Source: Candidatus Gastranaerophilales bacterium (GTDB lineage: Bacteria; Cyanobacteriota; Vampirovibrionia; Gastranaerophilales; Gastranaerophilaceae). Taken from it: a DNA stretch of 59,541 bases. A program made the position numbers and the translations under genes. The notes under the pieces are model-generated. The model was not told the DNA's origin and ran no database searches. It was given only the letters and a program-made list of their open reading frames with translations. This document shows positions 1 to 7,781 of this stretch, in pieces (positions within the stretch are counted from its first letter, which is position 1; each line of letters starts with the position of its first letter). The DNA lies in assembly GCA_947625305.1 (NCBI GenBank), contig CANQNW010000013.1:1-59541 (forward strand), written 5' to 3'.

Positions 1-39
1 AATACAACATTTTTATAAAATGTTGCAAGGGAAAACTTT

Positions 40-777
40 ATGATACTTTCAAATAAAACAATAATTATTACGGGTGCAAATAGAGGCATCGGGAAAGCAA
101 CTTTGGAAACTTTTGCACAATTTGGAGCAAATATTTTTGCATGCGCAAGAAAACAAACACCCCAGTTTCTGAATCTTATTGAAAATTTAAAAAAACAATA
201 TAAAGTTAAGATTATTCCAGTTTATTTTGATTTGGAAAATATTGACGAAATAAAAGATGGTGTAAAATATATTAAATCTTTTAAAACTCCAATTGATGCC
301 CTTGTCAATAATGCAGGTGTTATTCTTCATAAATTGTTTTTGATGTCCACCGTTGAAGACATACAAAGACAGTTTGACATAAATTTTAAATCAGTTTTTG
401 TATTATCGCAGTTTATTTCAAGAATAATGATAAAACAAGGCTTTGGTTCAATTGTGAATTTATCATCGCGCGCAGCTAAAGGAGATATAGGCGAGGCTGC
501 ATACGGAGCTTCAAAAGCCTGCATTTCTTCGCTTACTAGAACAATGGCAAAAGAATTCGGACAGTATGGAATCAGGGTTAATGCAATTGCCCCCGGAATT
601 ATTGATACTGATATGACAAAAATGTTAAGTGAGGAGGTAATTAAAAATAATACTGATTCTATATTTTTAAAAAGACTTGGTACTCCTGAAGAAGTCGCAA
701 ATGTTGCGGCATTTTTGTGTTCTAACCTCTCAAGTTATATAACAGGTACTATTATAGAAGTTGAAGGAGGACAATAA
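40..777 (+). CDS. SDR family oxidoreductase (FabG-like)
   Basis: A 245-residue classical short-chain dehydrogenase/reductase, the usual length for the family. The NAD(P)-binding motif TGANRGIG is at residues 11-18, NNAG at about 90-93, and the catalytic Ser143, Tyr155 and Lys159 (YGASK) are all present. The C-terminus has the normal SYITG...VEGG ending. It should reduce a 3-oxoacyl or sugar carbonyl in the cytoplasm; the substrate cannot be read from sequence. It lies next to a second SDR remnant and, on the opposite strand, a FabH-like synthase, another SDR and an acyl carrier protein, which suggests a dedicated acyl or glycan precursor pathway. The start has an AGGG-like ribosome site a few bases upstream. 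Confidence 0.85.
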   Translation: MILSNKTIIITGANRGIGKATLETFAQFGANIFACARKQTPQFLNLIENLKKQYKVKIIPVYFDLENIDEIKDGVKYIKSFKTPIDALVNNAGVILHKLFLMSTVEDIQRQFDINFKSVFVLSQFISRIMIKQGFGSIVNLSSRAAKGDIGEAAYGASKACISSLTRTMAKEFGQYGIRVNAIAPGIIDTDMTKMLSEEVIKNNTDSIFLKRLGTPEEVANVAAFLCSNLSSYITGTIIEVEGGQ

Positions 778-828
778 AAAAACTGACCTGAAATCTTGTT
801 TTTATGCCATACTCCTTAAAATTACGCA

Positions 829-942
829 ATGAAAAGAAAAGCTAAACTTTCGAAAATTCCACATGCCGTTGCTTTCCTGGCAAATGATGAGGTTTCTTTT
901 ATTAACGGTCAAGTTTTAAGAGTAGACGTCGGCAGTACCTAA
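829..942 (+). pseudogene. C-terminal remnant of an SDR dehydrogenase
   Basis: A 37-codon open stretch ending in TAA translates to a protein tail whose FLANDEVSFINGQVLRVD segment is the standard C-terminal signature of FabG-like SDR enzymes (FLASD..S.I.GQ.L.VDGG). The Rossmann fold and the catalytic Ser-Tyr-Lys are absent, so it cannot be an active enzyme. An in-frame stop lies a few codons upstream. It sits just after an intact SDR, so it is probably the end of a second, mostly deleted SDR gene. Confidence 0.6.
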
Positions 943-945
943 ACA

Positions 946-2073
946 CTATTTTCCCTTATACAATTTAATCCAATGGTCAATTTGTTCTTGACGGGTTAAA
1001 TTTTTTCTTAAAGGCTTAAATATTTCAATTCCATAATTTTTCGTTTCAGAAAAATCTATTATAGCACTTGCAAAAGATAAACCACCACCAAACGTACATA
1101 AAAATATAAGATTTTTATCCTTGCATTTATCAAGTATAACTGTAGCTACAGATGCTGTTGAGCAGTTGGCATAATTCTTAAAAGTATCAGCACTGTATTT
1201 TTCTTTCGGAAGATGGGCATGAGTTCCGATTGTTTTAACAATTTGTCCGTTTGCTTGATGAATAGCAAAAAAATCTATATCATCAATGGTTTTAGAGGCA
1301 TATTTAAGTAATCCTTTAATAGACCTGGGACCTATGTCCATTGAAAATTGAAAAACCTCCATTCCTTGGATTATATCCTCCCATAAATGCCATACATCAT
1401 TATCATTATTAACGACCTCAACTTCTGCGATATCTTTTCTGACGGGAAATGCCCAACCGCTTGCCGGAGCAATTATTCTATCCCACAAAATTCCTTTAGT
1501 CCCGGTATAAAACCAAGACGGATTTTCTTGTTCGGAATATTCAATAAAAGTTGCCGTACCCGCATCCCCAAATAGCATATTTACTCTTCTATTTCTGCAA
1601 TCCGAATGAATACTTGGAATATCACCGCATAACAACAGACAATTTTTTACCGCTTTTGACTCAATTAAAGAAAAAACATTTAAAAGTGAGTATACATAGC
1701 CTGTACACCCTAATCCTGAAATATCATAACAACTGCATTCTTCATTTAAACCTAAACGACCTTGTAATATACAAGCCGTTGCCGGAGCAAGATAATCATG
1801 GCTGGTTGAAACAACAATCAATGATTCTATTTTGTCTTTATCTATTCCAAACTTATTTATTAATCGAAGAGCGGCATCTTCTACAAGGTCAGATGTAGTT
1901 GTTCCCTCTTTTATAACATGCCGTTTCCCCAATCCTAATATTTTTTTATTTCTTTCCAAAAGAGAAACATCATTTTTGTAAAATTTAATTTCAGCATCTA
2001 TATTTATAAAATCTTCAGGTACTACACCTGTTATTGCCGAAATTTTAACATGTTTAAATTGTGAGTAGGGCAT
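946..2073 (-). CDS. 3-oxoacyl-ACP synthase III family protein (FabH-like)
   Basis: A 375-residue thiolase-fold condensing enzyme. The Cys-His-Asn triad of KAS III enzymes is visible: Cys123 in GLGCTGY, His272 in IHQANG and Asn303 in YANCSTAS. It is longer than housekeeping FabH (about 320) because of a C-terminal extension of about 30 residues. It should join an acyl-CoA or acyl-ACP to a malonyl-ACP or another acceptor. It is co-directional with the SDR at 2090-2845 and the acyl carrier protein at 2847-3074, spaced by only a few bases, so the three probably form one operon making an unusual acyl chain. Such sets occur in O-antigen or glycan loci; that role is inference. Confidence 0.8.
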   Translation of the reverse strand: MPYSQFKHVKISAITGVVPEDFINIDAEIKFYKNDVSLLERNKKILGLGKRHVIKEGTTTSDLVEDAALRLINKFGIDKDKIESLIVVSTSHDYLAPATACILQGRLGLNEECSCYDISGLGCTGYVYSLLNVFSLIESKAVKNCLLLCGDIPSIHSDCRNRRVNMLFGDAGTATFIEYSEQENPSWFYTGTKGILWDRIIAPASGWAFPVRKDIAEVEVVNNDNDVWHLWEDIIQGMEVFQFSMDIGPRSIKGLLKYASKTIDDIDFFAIHQANGQIVKTIGTHAHLPKEKYSADTFKNYANCSTASVATVILDKCKDKNLIFLCTFGGGLSFASAIIDFSETKNYGIEIFKPLRKNLTRQEQIDHWIKLYKGK

Positions 2074-2089
2074 TCTTTAACCTTTCTAA

Positions 2090-2845
2090 TTACATAACTC
2101 CACCGCTATCAAGAATAAAATTTTGTCCGCTAATTGTCTTTGATTTATCCGAAAGCAGATACACTATTAAATTTGCCGCATCAATAGGTTTCCCGAATCC
2201 AAACGGATAAGCTCCTTCTTCACCTTGAAGATTATATCCATCTTCTATTATTTTTTTTGTCATTGGTGTATCTATTGCAGAAGGAAGAATACAATTCATC
2301 CTAATACCCCCCCCCACAGCATATTCCTTTGAAATTGACAAAATTGAAGCACATAAAGCTGCTTTTGTTCCGCTATACACTGATTGTCCTTTAGAACATA
2401 CTTTAGCATCGATTGATGATACATATACTAAAGAAACATTTTTGCCTATATTATTTCTTTTATCTACCAAGCCTTTTGTCAACATTATTGGAGCAAAATA
2501 ATTTATATCAAATATATTTCTTGAATATTCATAAGTTAATGTCCTTGCGGGGCATAATCCTGTAACCCCTGCGCAATATGCCAAACCGGAAAATTTGCCG
2601 TATTTCTCTTTTAAATCTTTTACAAAAGACGACAAACCTTCAATATCATCAGTCAAACTTTTTACTTCAATATGCATATTCTCAGGATTTTTGCACTTTT
2701 CTTTTAAAGCCCCTAATCTTTCTTTATTCCTTGCTATTGCAATTACTGTTGCTCCAAGTTTATTCAATAATATAGCCGCAGTTTCTCCTATACCGGACGA
2801 TGCTCCCGTTACAATATATTTTCGCTCTTTATTAAAGCTTATCAT
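2090..2845 (-). CDS. SDR family oxidoreductase with an internal G9 tract
   Basis: A 251-residue SDR with TGASSGIG at residues 13-20 and the catalytic Ser144, Tyr157 and Lys161. It ends one base from the acyl carrier protein gene, so the two are very likely co-transcribed. Codons for Gly178-Gly180, just before the conserved IRMNC segment, are a run of nine G on the coding strand (C9 at 2307-2315). At nine bases the frame is open to the natural stop, so the gene reads ON. A one-base slip would cut the protein near residue 180, removing the C-terminal substrate loop. Other SDRs have no poly-glycine need here. Confidence 0.85.
   Translation of the reverse strand: MISFNKERKYIVTGASSGIGETAAILLNKLGATVIAIARNKERLGALKEKCKNPENMHIEVKSLTDDIEGLSSFVKDLKEKYGKFSGLAYCAGVTGLCPARTLTYEYSRNIFDINYFAPIMLTKGLVDKRNNIGKNVSLVYVSSIDAKVCSKGQSVYSGTKAALCASILSISKEYAVGGGIRMNCILPSAIDTPMTKKIIEDGYNLQGEEGAYPFGFGKPIDAANLIVYLLSDKSKTISGQNFILDSGGVM
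2307..2315. repeat. C9 homopolymer inside the SDR gene
   Basis: Nine consecutive C on the + strand, within the SDR coding region. In such AT-rich DNA a 9-base C run is not expected by chance. It matches six other G/C tracts of 9-11 in this window. Probable slipped-strand mispairing site; reads in frame here. Confidence 0.8.
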
Positions 2846-2846
2846 T

Positions 2847-3074
2847 TTATTTTATATTTTCTCCTGCCAATTTAATCAATTCAGAAACTGTAGACACAGT
2901 TTTTAAATCATTTAAAGACAATTTAATTCCAAAAGTTTTATCGTAATATGCCATAATTGACATTTTGGATAGTGAATCCCATTCATCATAATCAATTAAA
3001 TTATCAGTTTCTTTACAATCGTCTTCTCGTTGTAATATATCTTCAAGTTCAACCAAAAAATCGGATTTTTTCAT
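2847..3074 (-). CDS. Acyl carrier protein
   Basis: About 75 residues. The attachment serine for 4'-phosphopantetheine is Ser34 in DEWDSLSKM, followed by the usual helix II/III pattern of an ACP (GI.L...DL.TV..L..L). The start at 3074 is chosen because a strong AAAGGAG site lies six bases before it; the upstream alternative has none. This is a specialised ACP rather than AcpP, judged by its place in an operon with a FabH-like synthase and an SDR. It would carry the acyl intermediate of that pathway in the cytoplasm. A G9/C9 tract lies about 110 bases upstream of its start. Confidence 0.85.
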   Translation of the reverse strand: MKKSDFLVELEDILQREDDCKETDNLIDYDEWDSLSKMSIMAYYDKTFGIKLSLNDLKTVSTVSELIKLAGENIK

Positions 3075-3181
3075 TTTATTTCTCCTTTCACACAGCAAAA
3101 AGAGTATTGGGGAATTTGTTTATGACCCAATACTTTATTAATAATATTAAAGCTTATTATTATTTTTCTAATTTGTTCTAA

Positions 3182-3190
3182 GGGGGGGGG
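3182..3190. repeat. G9 homopolymer upstream of the ACP gene
   Basis: Nine G on the + strand (C9 on the transcribed side). It lies in the leader of the ACP-SDR-FabH operon. On the minus strand a small ORF begins about 120 bases upstream with a GAGG site and runs into the tract. With eight C instead of nine it would stay open and stop at a TGA overlapping the ACP start codon. This could couple ACP translation to tract length, but the small ORF has no recognised homology. Confidence 0.6.
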
Positions 3191-3350
3191 TAATTGCAAA
3201 TATTAATGACTGAATACCCCTATTAAACTTAAGTTTATAGAGTATTAAATTTGTTTTTATCATTATTTTTTTATTTTTTAAAATTTTTTTAGTCATCAAT
3301 CCTCATAAATATTTTATTTATGTTTTCGGAATAATTTTTTAAATATAATA

Positions 3351-3481
3351 TCGGGATGACAGGATTCGCACGACAAACAAGGCGAATACTTGAGCCGTAG
3401 TTTGACGGGTCGGGTTTGTAGATTTTCAAGGCATGGGCCGTAGAAAATCACAAAACGCGAAACCTGCGAGCCAATATAATA
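3351..3481. repeat. 3' tRNA-end duplication plus ~110-bp module
   Basis: Positions 3351-3368 repeat the last 18 bases of the tRNA-Pro gene at 3482-3555. Between them lies a ~110-bp module. An approximately 85-base part of it matches, in reverse orientation in this window, the sequence at about 44130-44218, which also follows a copy of a tRNA-Pro 3' end. The module therefore belongs to a family linked to tRNA-Pro 3' ends. Confidence 0.7.
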
Positions 3482-3555
3482 TCGGGATGACAGGATTCGA
3501 ACCTGCGACCCCTTCGTCCCAAGCGAAGTGCGCTACCAAGCTGCGCTACATCCCG
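3482..3555 (-). tRNA. tRNA-Pro (anticodon UGG)
   Basis: Read on the minus strand: a 7-bp acceptor stem CGGGATG/CATCCCG, D arm, anticodon stem CTTCG/CGAAG with loop CTTGGGA (anticodon TGG), and a T arm containing GGTTCGAATCC. The length is 74 bases with discriminator A, and no CCA is encoded. Partial copies of its own 5' end lie upstream (3647-3665, 3794-3808) and of its 3' end downstream (3351-3368). Confidence 0.95.
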
Positions 3556-3808
3556 ATATAATATTAAGTTTTCAATTTCAGGCTTGGAGCGCACTACGTG
3601 CTACCTCTCCTCAAAAGATACACCGTATCTTTTTCGTCGGCAGGGTCAAGCTGCGCTACATCCCGATTGTTTGTAGCGGTTACAAATTATTGCTTCACAC
3701 CTTCAAGTCGCTCACTATTTGCTTCGCAAAAGTCGTTCGCTATTTCGGTGTTACTTCGGCATTTCGCTTCGCTTCAGCCTACGCAAAATTTGTCTGCGCT
3801 ACATCCCG
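3556..3808 (-). repeat. Two structured modules, each led by a copy of the tRNA 5' end
   Basis: On the minus strand the order is: 15-nt copy of the tRNA-Pro(UGG) start (3794-3808), a ~128-bp module (3666-3793), a 19-nt copy of the tRNA start (3647-3665), a ~91-bp module (3556-3646), then the intact tRNA. The same order and nearly the same first module precede tRNA-Pro(GGG) at 39447-39698. The second module has a perfect 9-bp hairpin (AAAAGATAC/GTATCTTTT) where the other locus has a different 7-bp hairpin. Confidence 0.75.
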
Positions 3809-3817
3809 ATATTTTTA

Positions 3818-3845
3818 ATTTTACTATATTATACTTTATAGTCAA
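3818..3845 (-). promoter_or_regulatory. Likely promoter of the tRNA-Pro(UGG) transcript
   Basis: On the minus strand TTGACT (3840-3845) and TAAAAT (3818-3823) are spaced by 16 bases. The expected start falls just before the first partial tRNA copy at 3808, not before the intact tRNA about 250 bases further on. The transcript would carry both modules and the tRNA. Confidence 0.55.
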
Positions 3846-3851
3846 TAATAT

Positions 3852-5501
3852 TTATATATTATCCTTATTCAATACAAAGTTTTCATTAAATAAATTTGAA
3901 AATTTCAGTTTATTTAATTCTTCTTCCGTAAAACTACCTCCATCTGATTCAAATTTATCCATTGCCGAATCAGTTACATAATAACTTTGAGGTATATTTT
4001 GCTGATTTTTATATATTTTAGAATAATATACGTTAAAATACATATTTTCTTTATATAAATTTGTTTTTTTATCGGTAAGTTCTGCTTGGAAAAGTGATAC
4101 ATTACCTTCCCTATCCACACCCAATATATCTTTTATATATTCGGCAGGTAGTACCGGTATTTTATCTTGAAGTGAATAAAATCTTATCATTTTTTCACAT
4201 ATATAATAAGATTTCTTTATATCATAAAAGAATGAATTTGTATGGAAAATGTTGTGAGAATTTACTTTACAAATCATTAATTCTACAACCAACAGTACTA
4301 AAATTAAATTATTAAAACACAAAACAATATGTTTTGTATAATTATTAGCTTTCCGTGTTAAATTCTTTAAAAGGTAACTTACCATAATTAAATACGGATA
4401 TAAAATTAATATTGTAATTAAAAATTTTACATTTTCATTTGATAACCAAAATAAATTAGAAACATAATAATCATTACCGGTAATTAACGAATAAATTGCC
4501 GCAATTAATGAAATTTGCATAAATAAAGGAAACAATATCTTTTTAAATTCGTTCCTTTTAATTGCAATAATGCTTGTCAGAACAGTTAAAATAATTGATG
4601 TAGCCCAATATATCCAATATTTAACCACATATATATTTAAAAATGATATTGAAAAATCTTTTAATATAGAACGAATTGATTCTCCGGAAAAATTATTAAA
4701 ACACATAAGAGGATTATATTTATCCGAAGTAACAAATAATATTATTCCTATAAATAAACAAATTACGGGAATAAAGAATTTTTTATCCAAATTAAATACT
4801 AAAGATTTTTTAAAATTCTTGTTTTTAACAATTTTACTAATAAGTAAAGCTATAACATTATAGATTATAAGAAGAATAGTTAAAACTACCAAAGATGTAT
4901 AAATAAGTTCAATTGAAGTTCCTGCAATAAATCCGCACAAACTTACAGCTAAAAGTTGAAACCAATTTGTTTTCTTTATTTTTAAATTTGTTGCTAAGTA
5001 TATATAATATAAAAAAATACCGTAAAAAATAAGTGAAAAAGAGTATTTGTAATAAACAAAATTAAATAAATTTATTTGTGCATTTTGAATATATATATCT
5101 AAAACATAATATATTGCAATAACAGCATAAATCAAAGCAAAATTTAATTTGTTTTTAAAATATATTGAAGAAAATTTTGTTAATATTAATAATGTAATAA
5201 CAGTAAAAATACCTTTAATAATACCTTCAGGTATCCCAATAAAATCTGCCGGATGTAATCCCATTGCATGAGGTATTCCCCAAGATAATAATTTAGAAAC
5301 AAATAATCCGAAATATCCGCCTGCAATTATAAAATTAAATTTTAAACAATCAAAAACAGTTTCGTTTTCTATGGAATACATATCCCAAGATATATCATAA
5401 TCAACAAAACTTGCGTTCATTCCCCAAAATGCAGACATAAAAATAATAAATAAAGAACTCAAAAAAATAATTATAAAAGGCATTTTAAATTTACTAATCA
5501 T
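3852..5501 (-). CDS. Polytopic membrane protein of unknown function
   Basis: A 549-residue protein with about ten or more hydrophobic segments. The first starts near residue 8, and a soluble, charged C-terminal part of roughly 130 residues follows. An early extracytoplasmic loop contains Asp-rich residues (DYDISWD), as seen in many GT-C type glycosyltransferases and DUF6056-like proteins, but I see no diagnostic motif. A surface-glycan role is plausible from the neighbours (acyl/ACP operon, tRNA repeats) and from the fold pattern only. The gene is extremely AT-rich. Confidence 0.6.
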   Translation of the reverse strand: MISKFKMPFIIIFLSSLFIIFMSAFWGMNASFVDYDISWDMYSIENETVFDCLKFNFIIAGGYFGLFVSKLLSWGIPHAMGLHPADFIGIPEGIIKGIFTVITLLILTKFSSIYFKNKLNFALIYAVIAIYYVLDIYIQNAQINLFNFVYYKYSFSLIFYGIFLYYIYLATNLKIKKTNWFQLLAVSLCGFIAGTSIELIYTSLVVLTILLIIYNVIALLISKIVKNKNFKKSLVFNLDKKFFIPVICLFIGIILFVTSDKYNPLMCFNNFSGESIRSILKDFSISFLNIYVVKYWIYWATSIILTVLTSIIAIKRNEFKKILFPLFMQISLIAAIYSLITGNDYYVSNLFWLSNENVKFLITILILYPYLIMVSYLLKNLTRKANNYTKHIVLCFNNLILVLLVVELMICKVNSHNIFHTNSFFYDIKKSYYICEKMIRFYSLQDKIPVLPAEYIKDILGVDREGNVSLFQAELTDKKTNLYKENMYFNVYYSKIYKNQQNIPQSYYVTDSAMDKFESDGGSFTEEELNKLKFSNLFNENFVLNKDNI

Positions 5502-5614
5502 ACTATCTCCTTATAATTAATTTATAAATGTTATTTTATTAATATTTCGCTAACAAAGCTAATATAACAACAATATTTTTTATAGTCAATAAATTCATTA
5601 ACCTTAAACTATTA

Positions 5615-6994
5615 TTATATTTCAACGATTAACGGGAATTTTTCTACTTCAAGTTTATATATTGCTTCTGTACCTAAATCTTCAAAAGCAATAATTTCGC
5701 ATTTCTTAACTTTTTCAGAGAGTAATGCCGCTATTCCGCCATAGGCGGTAAAATATTTTGCTTTTTTTTCTTTTATTATTCTTTCAACATCCTTACATCT
5801 TCCGCCCTTACCGATGGTCGCCAATAGACCCTGTTTATAAAATTCTATTGCGTATTTATCCATTCTGCCTGCCGTCGTAGGCCCTATCGAACCTATGATT
5901 TCACCTTGTTTATTAGGGCAGGGCCCCGCATAAAATATTATGCCGTCTTTTATCGGGATGGGAAGTTCCTCGCCTCTTGAGAGCATTTCAAACATTCTTT
6001 TATGCGCCATATCTCTTGCAACATATATTTCGCCCGTTAATAAGAATTTCTCGCCCTGTTGTAATTTTTTTAGGCTTTCTATATCATCTGTTTTAATTTC
6101 TTTTAATACTTCTGAAGAGGTTTCTATTTCTTTAAATTCGGGTTTTTGAGATACATAATTTATTATCCCGCCCTTTATTATACATTTTGCAGTCCTATCT
6201 GAGTGGCAGTTTACTGTTATACCAACGGGCATACAGGCAATATGCGTAGAAAAGGTTTTTACTCTTACATCTAATACATAATTTTCCCCGTATTTGCTTT
6301 TATATTTTGAGTTTACGCAATCCTTTATTTTTTCGCCCAATTGATTTTCACTGGTAGTAAAATCATCACAAATAAATGCCTCTTTAGATAAGAGCAATGC
6401 TTTATCTGCCGTTCCCCCTATCCCGATACCTATAAACATCGGCGGGCATGAGTTTTCCTCTGCCTCGAAAATCAATTTGGCACACTCTTTTATAAGTTCA
6501 TCTTCCCCTATTGACGGCAATACCATTGATAATTTAGATTTATTCTCACTCCCTGCTCCTTTAATCAAAACACTTATTTTAATCTCATCACCTTCAATAT
6601 GTTTTGTATAAATAATTACGGGAGTATTAGTTTTTGTATTTGTTCTGTCAAATACGGCATTTTTAACAACAGATTTTCTAAAGAAGTTATCCTTATAACA
6701 TTTTTCAACTGCTTTATTAATGCAATCTTCTAAAATCCCGCCTTTTATTACTGTTTCATGCCCAATTTTGACAAAAATAATGACCTGTCCCGTATCCTGA
6801 CACAGCGGGAGTTTTTTCTCATATGCAGTTTTGGCATTTAAAAGAATGTTTCTTAAAATATCTTTACAAGGGTTTTGAGCCGTTTGATATGCACCGTAAA
6901 TTTTGTCATACACATTATTATTAAGGCAGATATTGGCATCAAAGCACAATTTATAAACCGCTTGTTCTATTAAACCTGTTGAAATTTCAATCAT
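5615..6994 (-). CDS. Class I fumarate hydratase (alpha and beta domains fused)
   Basis: A 459-residue iron-sulfur hydro-lyase that interconverts fumarate and malate. The N-terminal alpha domain holds LCQDTGQV, then CPPMFIGIGIGG and NCHSDRTAKC, which provide the three cysteines of the 4Fe-4S cluster. The C-terminal beta domain carries the GEIYVARDMAHKRM, GPCP and GSIGPTTAGRMD motifs. E. coli FumA is longer (about 548), and many archaea and anaerobes encode the two halves separately; here they are fused. The enzyme is oxygen-sensitive in its family, fitting an anaerobic lifestyle. Confidence 0.92.
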   Translation of the reverse strand: MIEISTGLIEQAVYKLCFDANICLNNNVYDKIYGAYQTAQNPCKDILRNILLNAKTAYEKKLPLCQDTGQVIIFVKIGHETVIKGGILEDCINKAVEKCYKDNFFRKSVVKNAVFDRTNTKTNTPVIIYTKHIEGDEIKISVLIKGAGSENKSKLSMVLPSIGEDELIKECAKLIFEAEENSCPPMFIGIGIGGTADKALLLSKEAFICDDFTTSENQLGEKIKDCVNSKYKSKYGENYVLDVRVKTFSTHIACMPVGITVNCHSDRTAKCIIKGGIINYVSQKPEFKEIETSSEVLKEIKTDDIESLKKLQQGEKFLLTGEIYVARDMAHKRMFEMLSRGEELPIPIKDGIIFYAGPCPNKQGEIIGSIGPTTAGRMDKYAIEFYKQGLLATIGKGGRCKDVERIIKEKKAKYFTAYGGIAALLSEKVKKCEIIAFEDLGTEAIYKLEVEKFPLIVEI

Positions 6995-7049
6995 AATTTA
7001 ATAATATAATTTTGTATAAAGAATGTAAAGTATAAATGGATATTGGTTT

Positions 7050-7781
7050 ATGCCCCATTTTTTAATAAATTCCGAAAATATTCAAAATAATTTCGTAAAT
7101 GTTTCAGATGCTGACCTTTATAAGCACCTTGTAAAGGTTTTAAGGATTAGAAAAGGCGAAAAGGTTTTATTTCTTGATGAGAACGAAATTCAATATGAGA
7201 CAACAGCTTATGAAATTTCGCAAAACTCTTTATTATGCAAAATAAATAAGCAGTATAAATCACAAAGAAAGCTTAATTTAAAACTATATATAGCGCAGGC
7301 GGTTTTAAACTCAGATGCCCAAATAAGTGCAATCCAAAAGGCAACAGAATTGGGTGTAAAAGGAATTATTCCGTTATATACCGATAATTGTGCGGTTAAA
7401 GAATCGGTTATTAAAAATAAAATCGAAAAGTGGCAAAAGATTGCATATGAATCGGTCAAACAGTGCGAAAGAGCAGATATTCCAAAGGTATATGAGTGTA
7501 CAACCCTTGAAAATGTTGTTAAAAACTTTGAACAAATAATTATCTTTGCAGAGCATTCGGCACAATCGGATTTTATGAGTTATGTTAAAGAACATAAAAT
7601 TGATAAAACCAAAGATATTCTGGTTATAATAGGCCCAGAGGGCGGATTTTCGGATAGAGAATTTAAAATGTTTCAGGATAAAAACCTGCCTTTAATTACA
7701 TTGGGAAATTTAATATATAGAGCGGATACGGCATTAACGGCAGGGCTTATTTCTGTTATAATCGGTGTTAATTATGAATAA
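7050..7781 (+). CDS. rsmE: 16S rRNA (uracil1498-N3)-methyltransferase
   Basis: A 243-residue SPOUT-family methyltransferase that modifies U1498 of 16S rRNA using SAM. The N-terminal PUA-like region has the HLVKVLRIRKGEKV pattern, and the C-terminal trefoil knot carries IIGPEGGFSDREF and LGNLIYRADTAL, both diagnostic. Length is normal. It begins a co-directional run with cca and ssb; its stop overlaps the cca start by eight bases, suggesting translational coupling. Confidence 0.93.
   Translation: MPHFLINSENIQNNFVNVSDADLYKHLVKVLRIRKGEKVLFLDENEIQYETTAYEISQNSLLCKINKQYKSQRKLNLKLYIAQAVLNSDAQISAIQKATELGVKGIIPLYTDNCAVKESVIKNKIEKWQKIAYESVKQCERADIPKVYECTTLENVVKNFEQIIIFAEHSAQSDFMSYVKEHKIDKTKDILVIIGPEGGFSDREFKMFQDKNLPLITLGNLIYRADTALTAGLISVIIGVNYE

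Noticed and set aside
3528-3981. Two open frames over the tRNA-Pro(UGG) modules
   Set aside because: They run through the tRNA and the structured repeats; the similar protein on the other side (39391-39726) is the same repeat read in translation, not a gene family.
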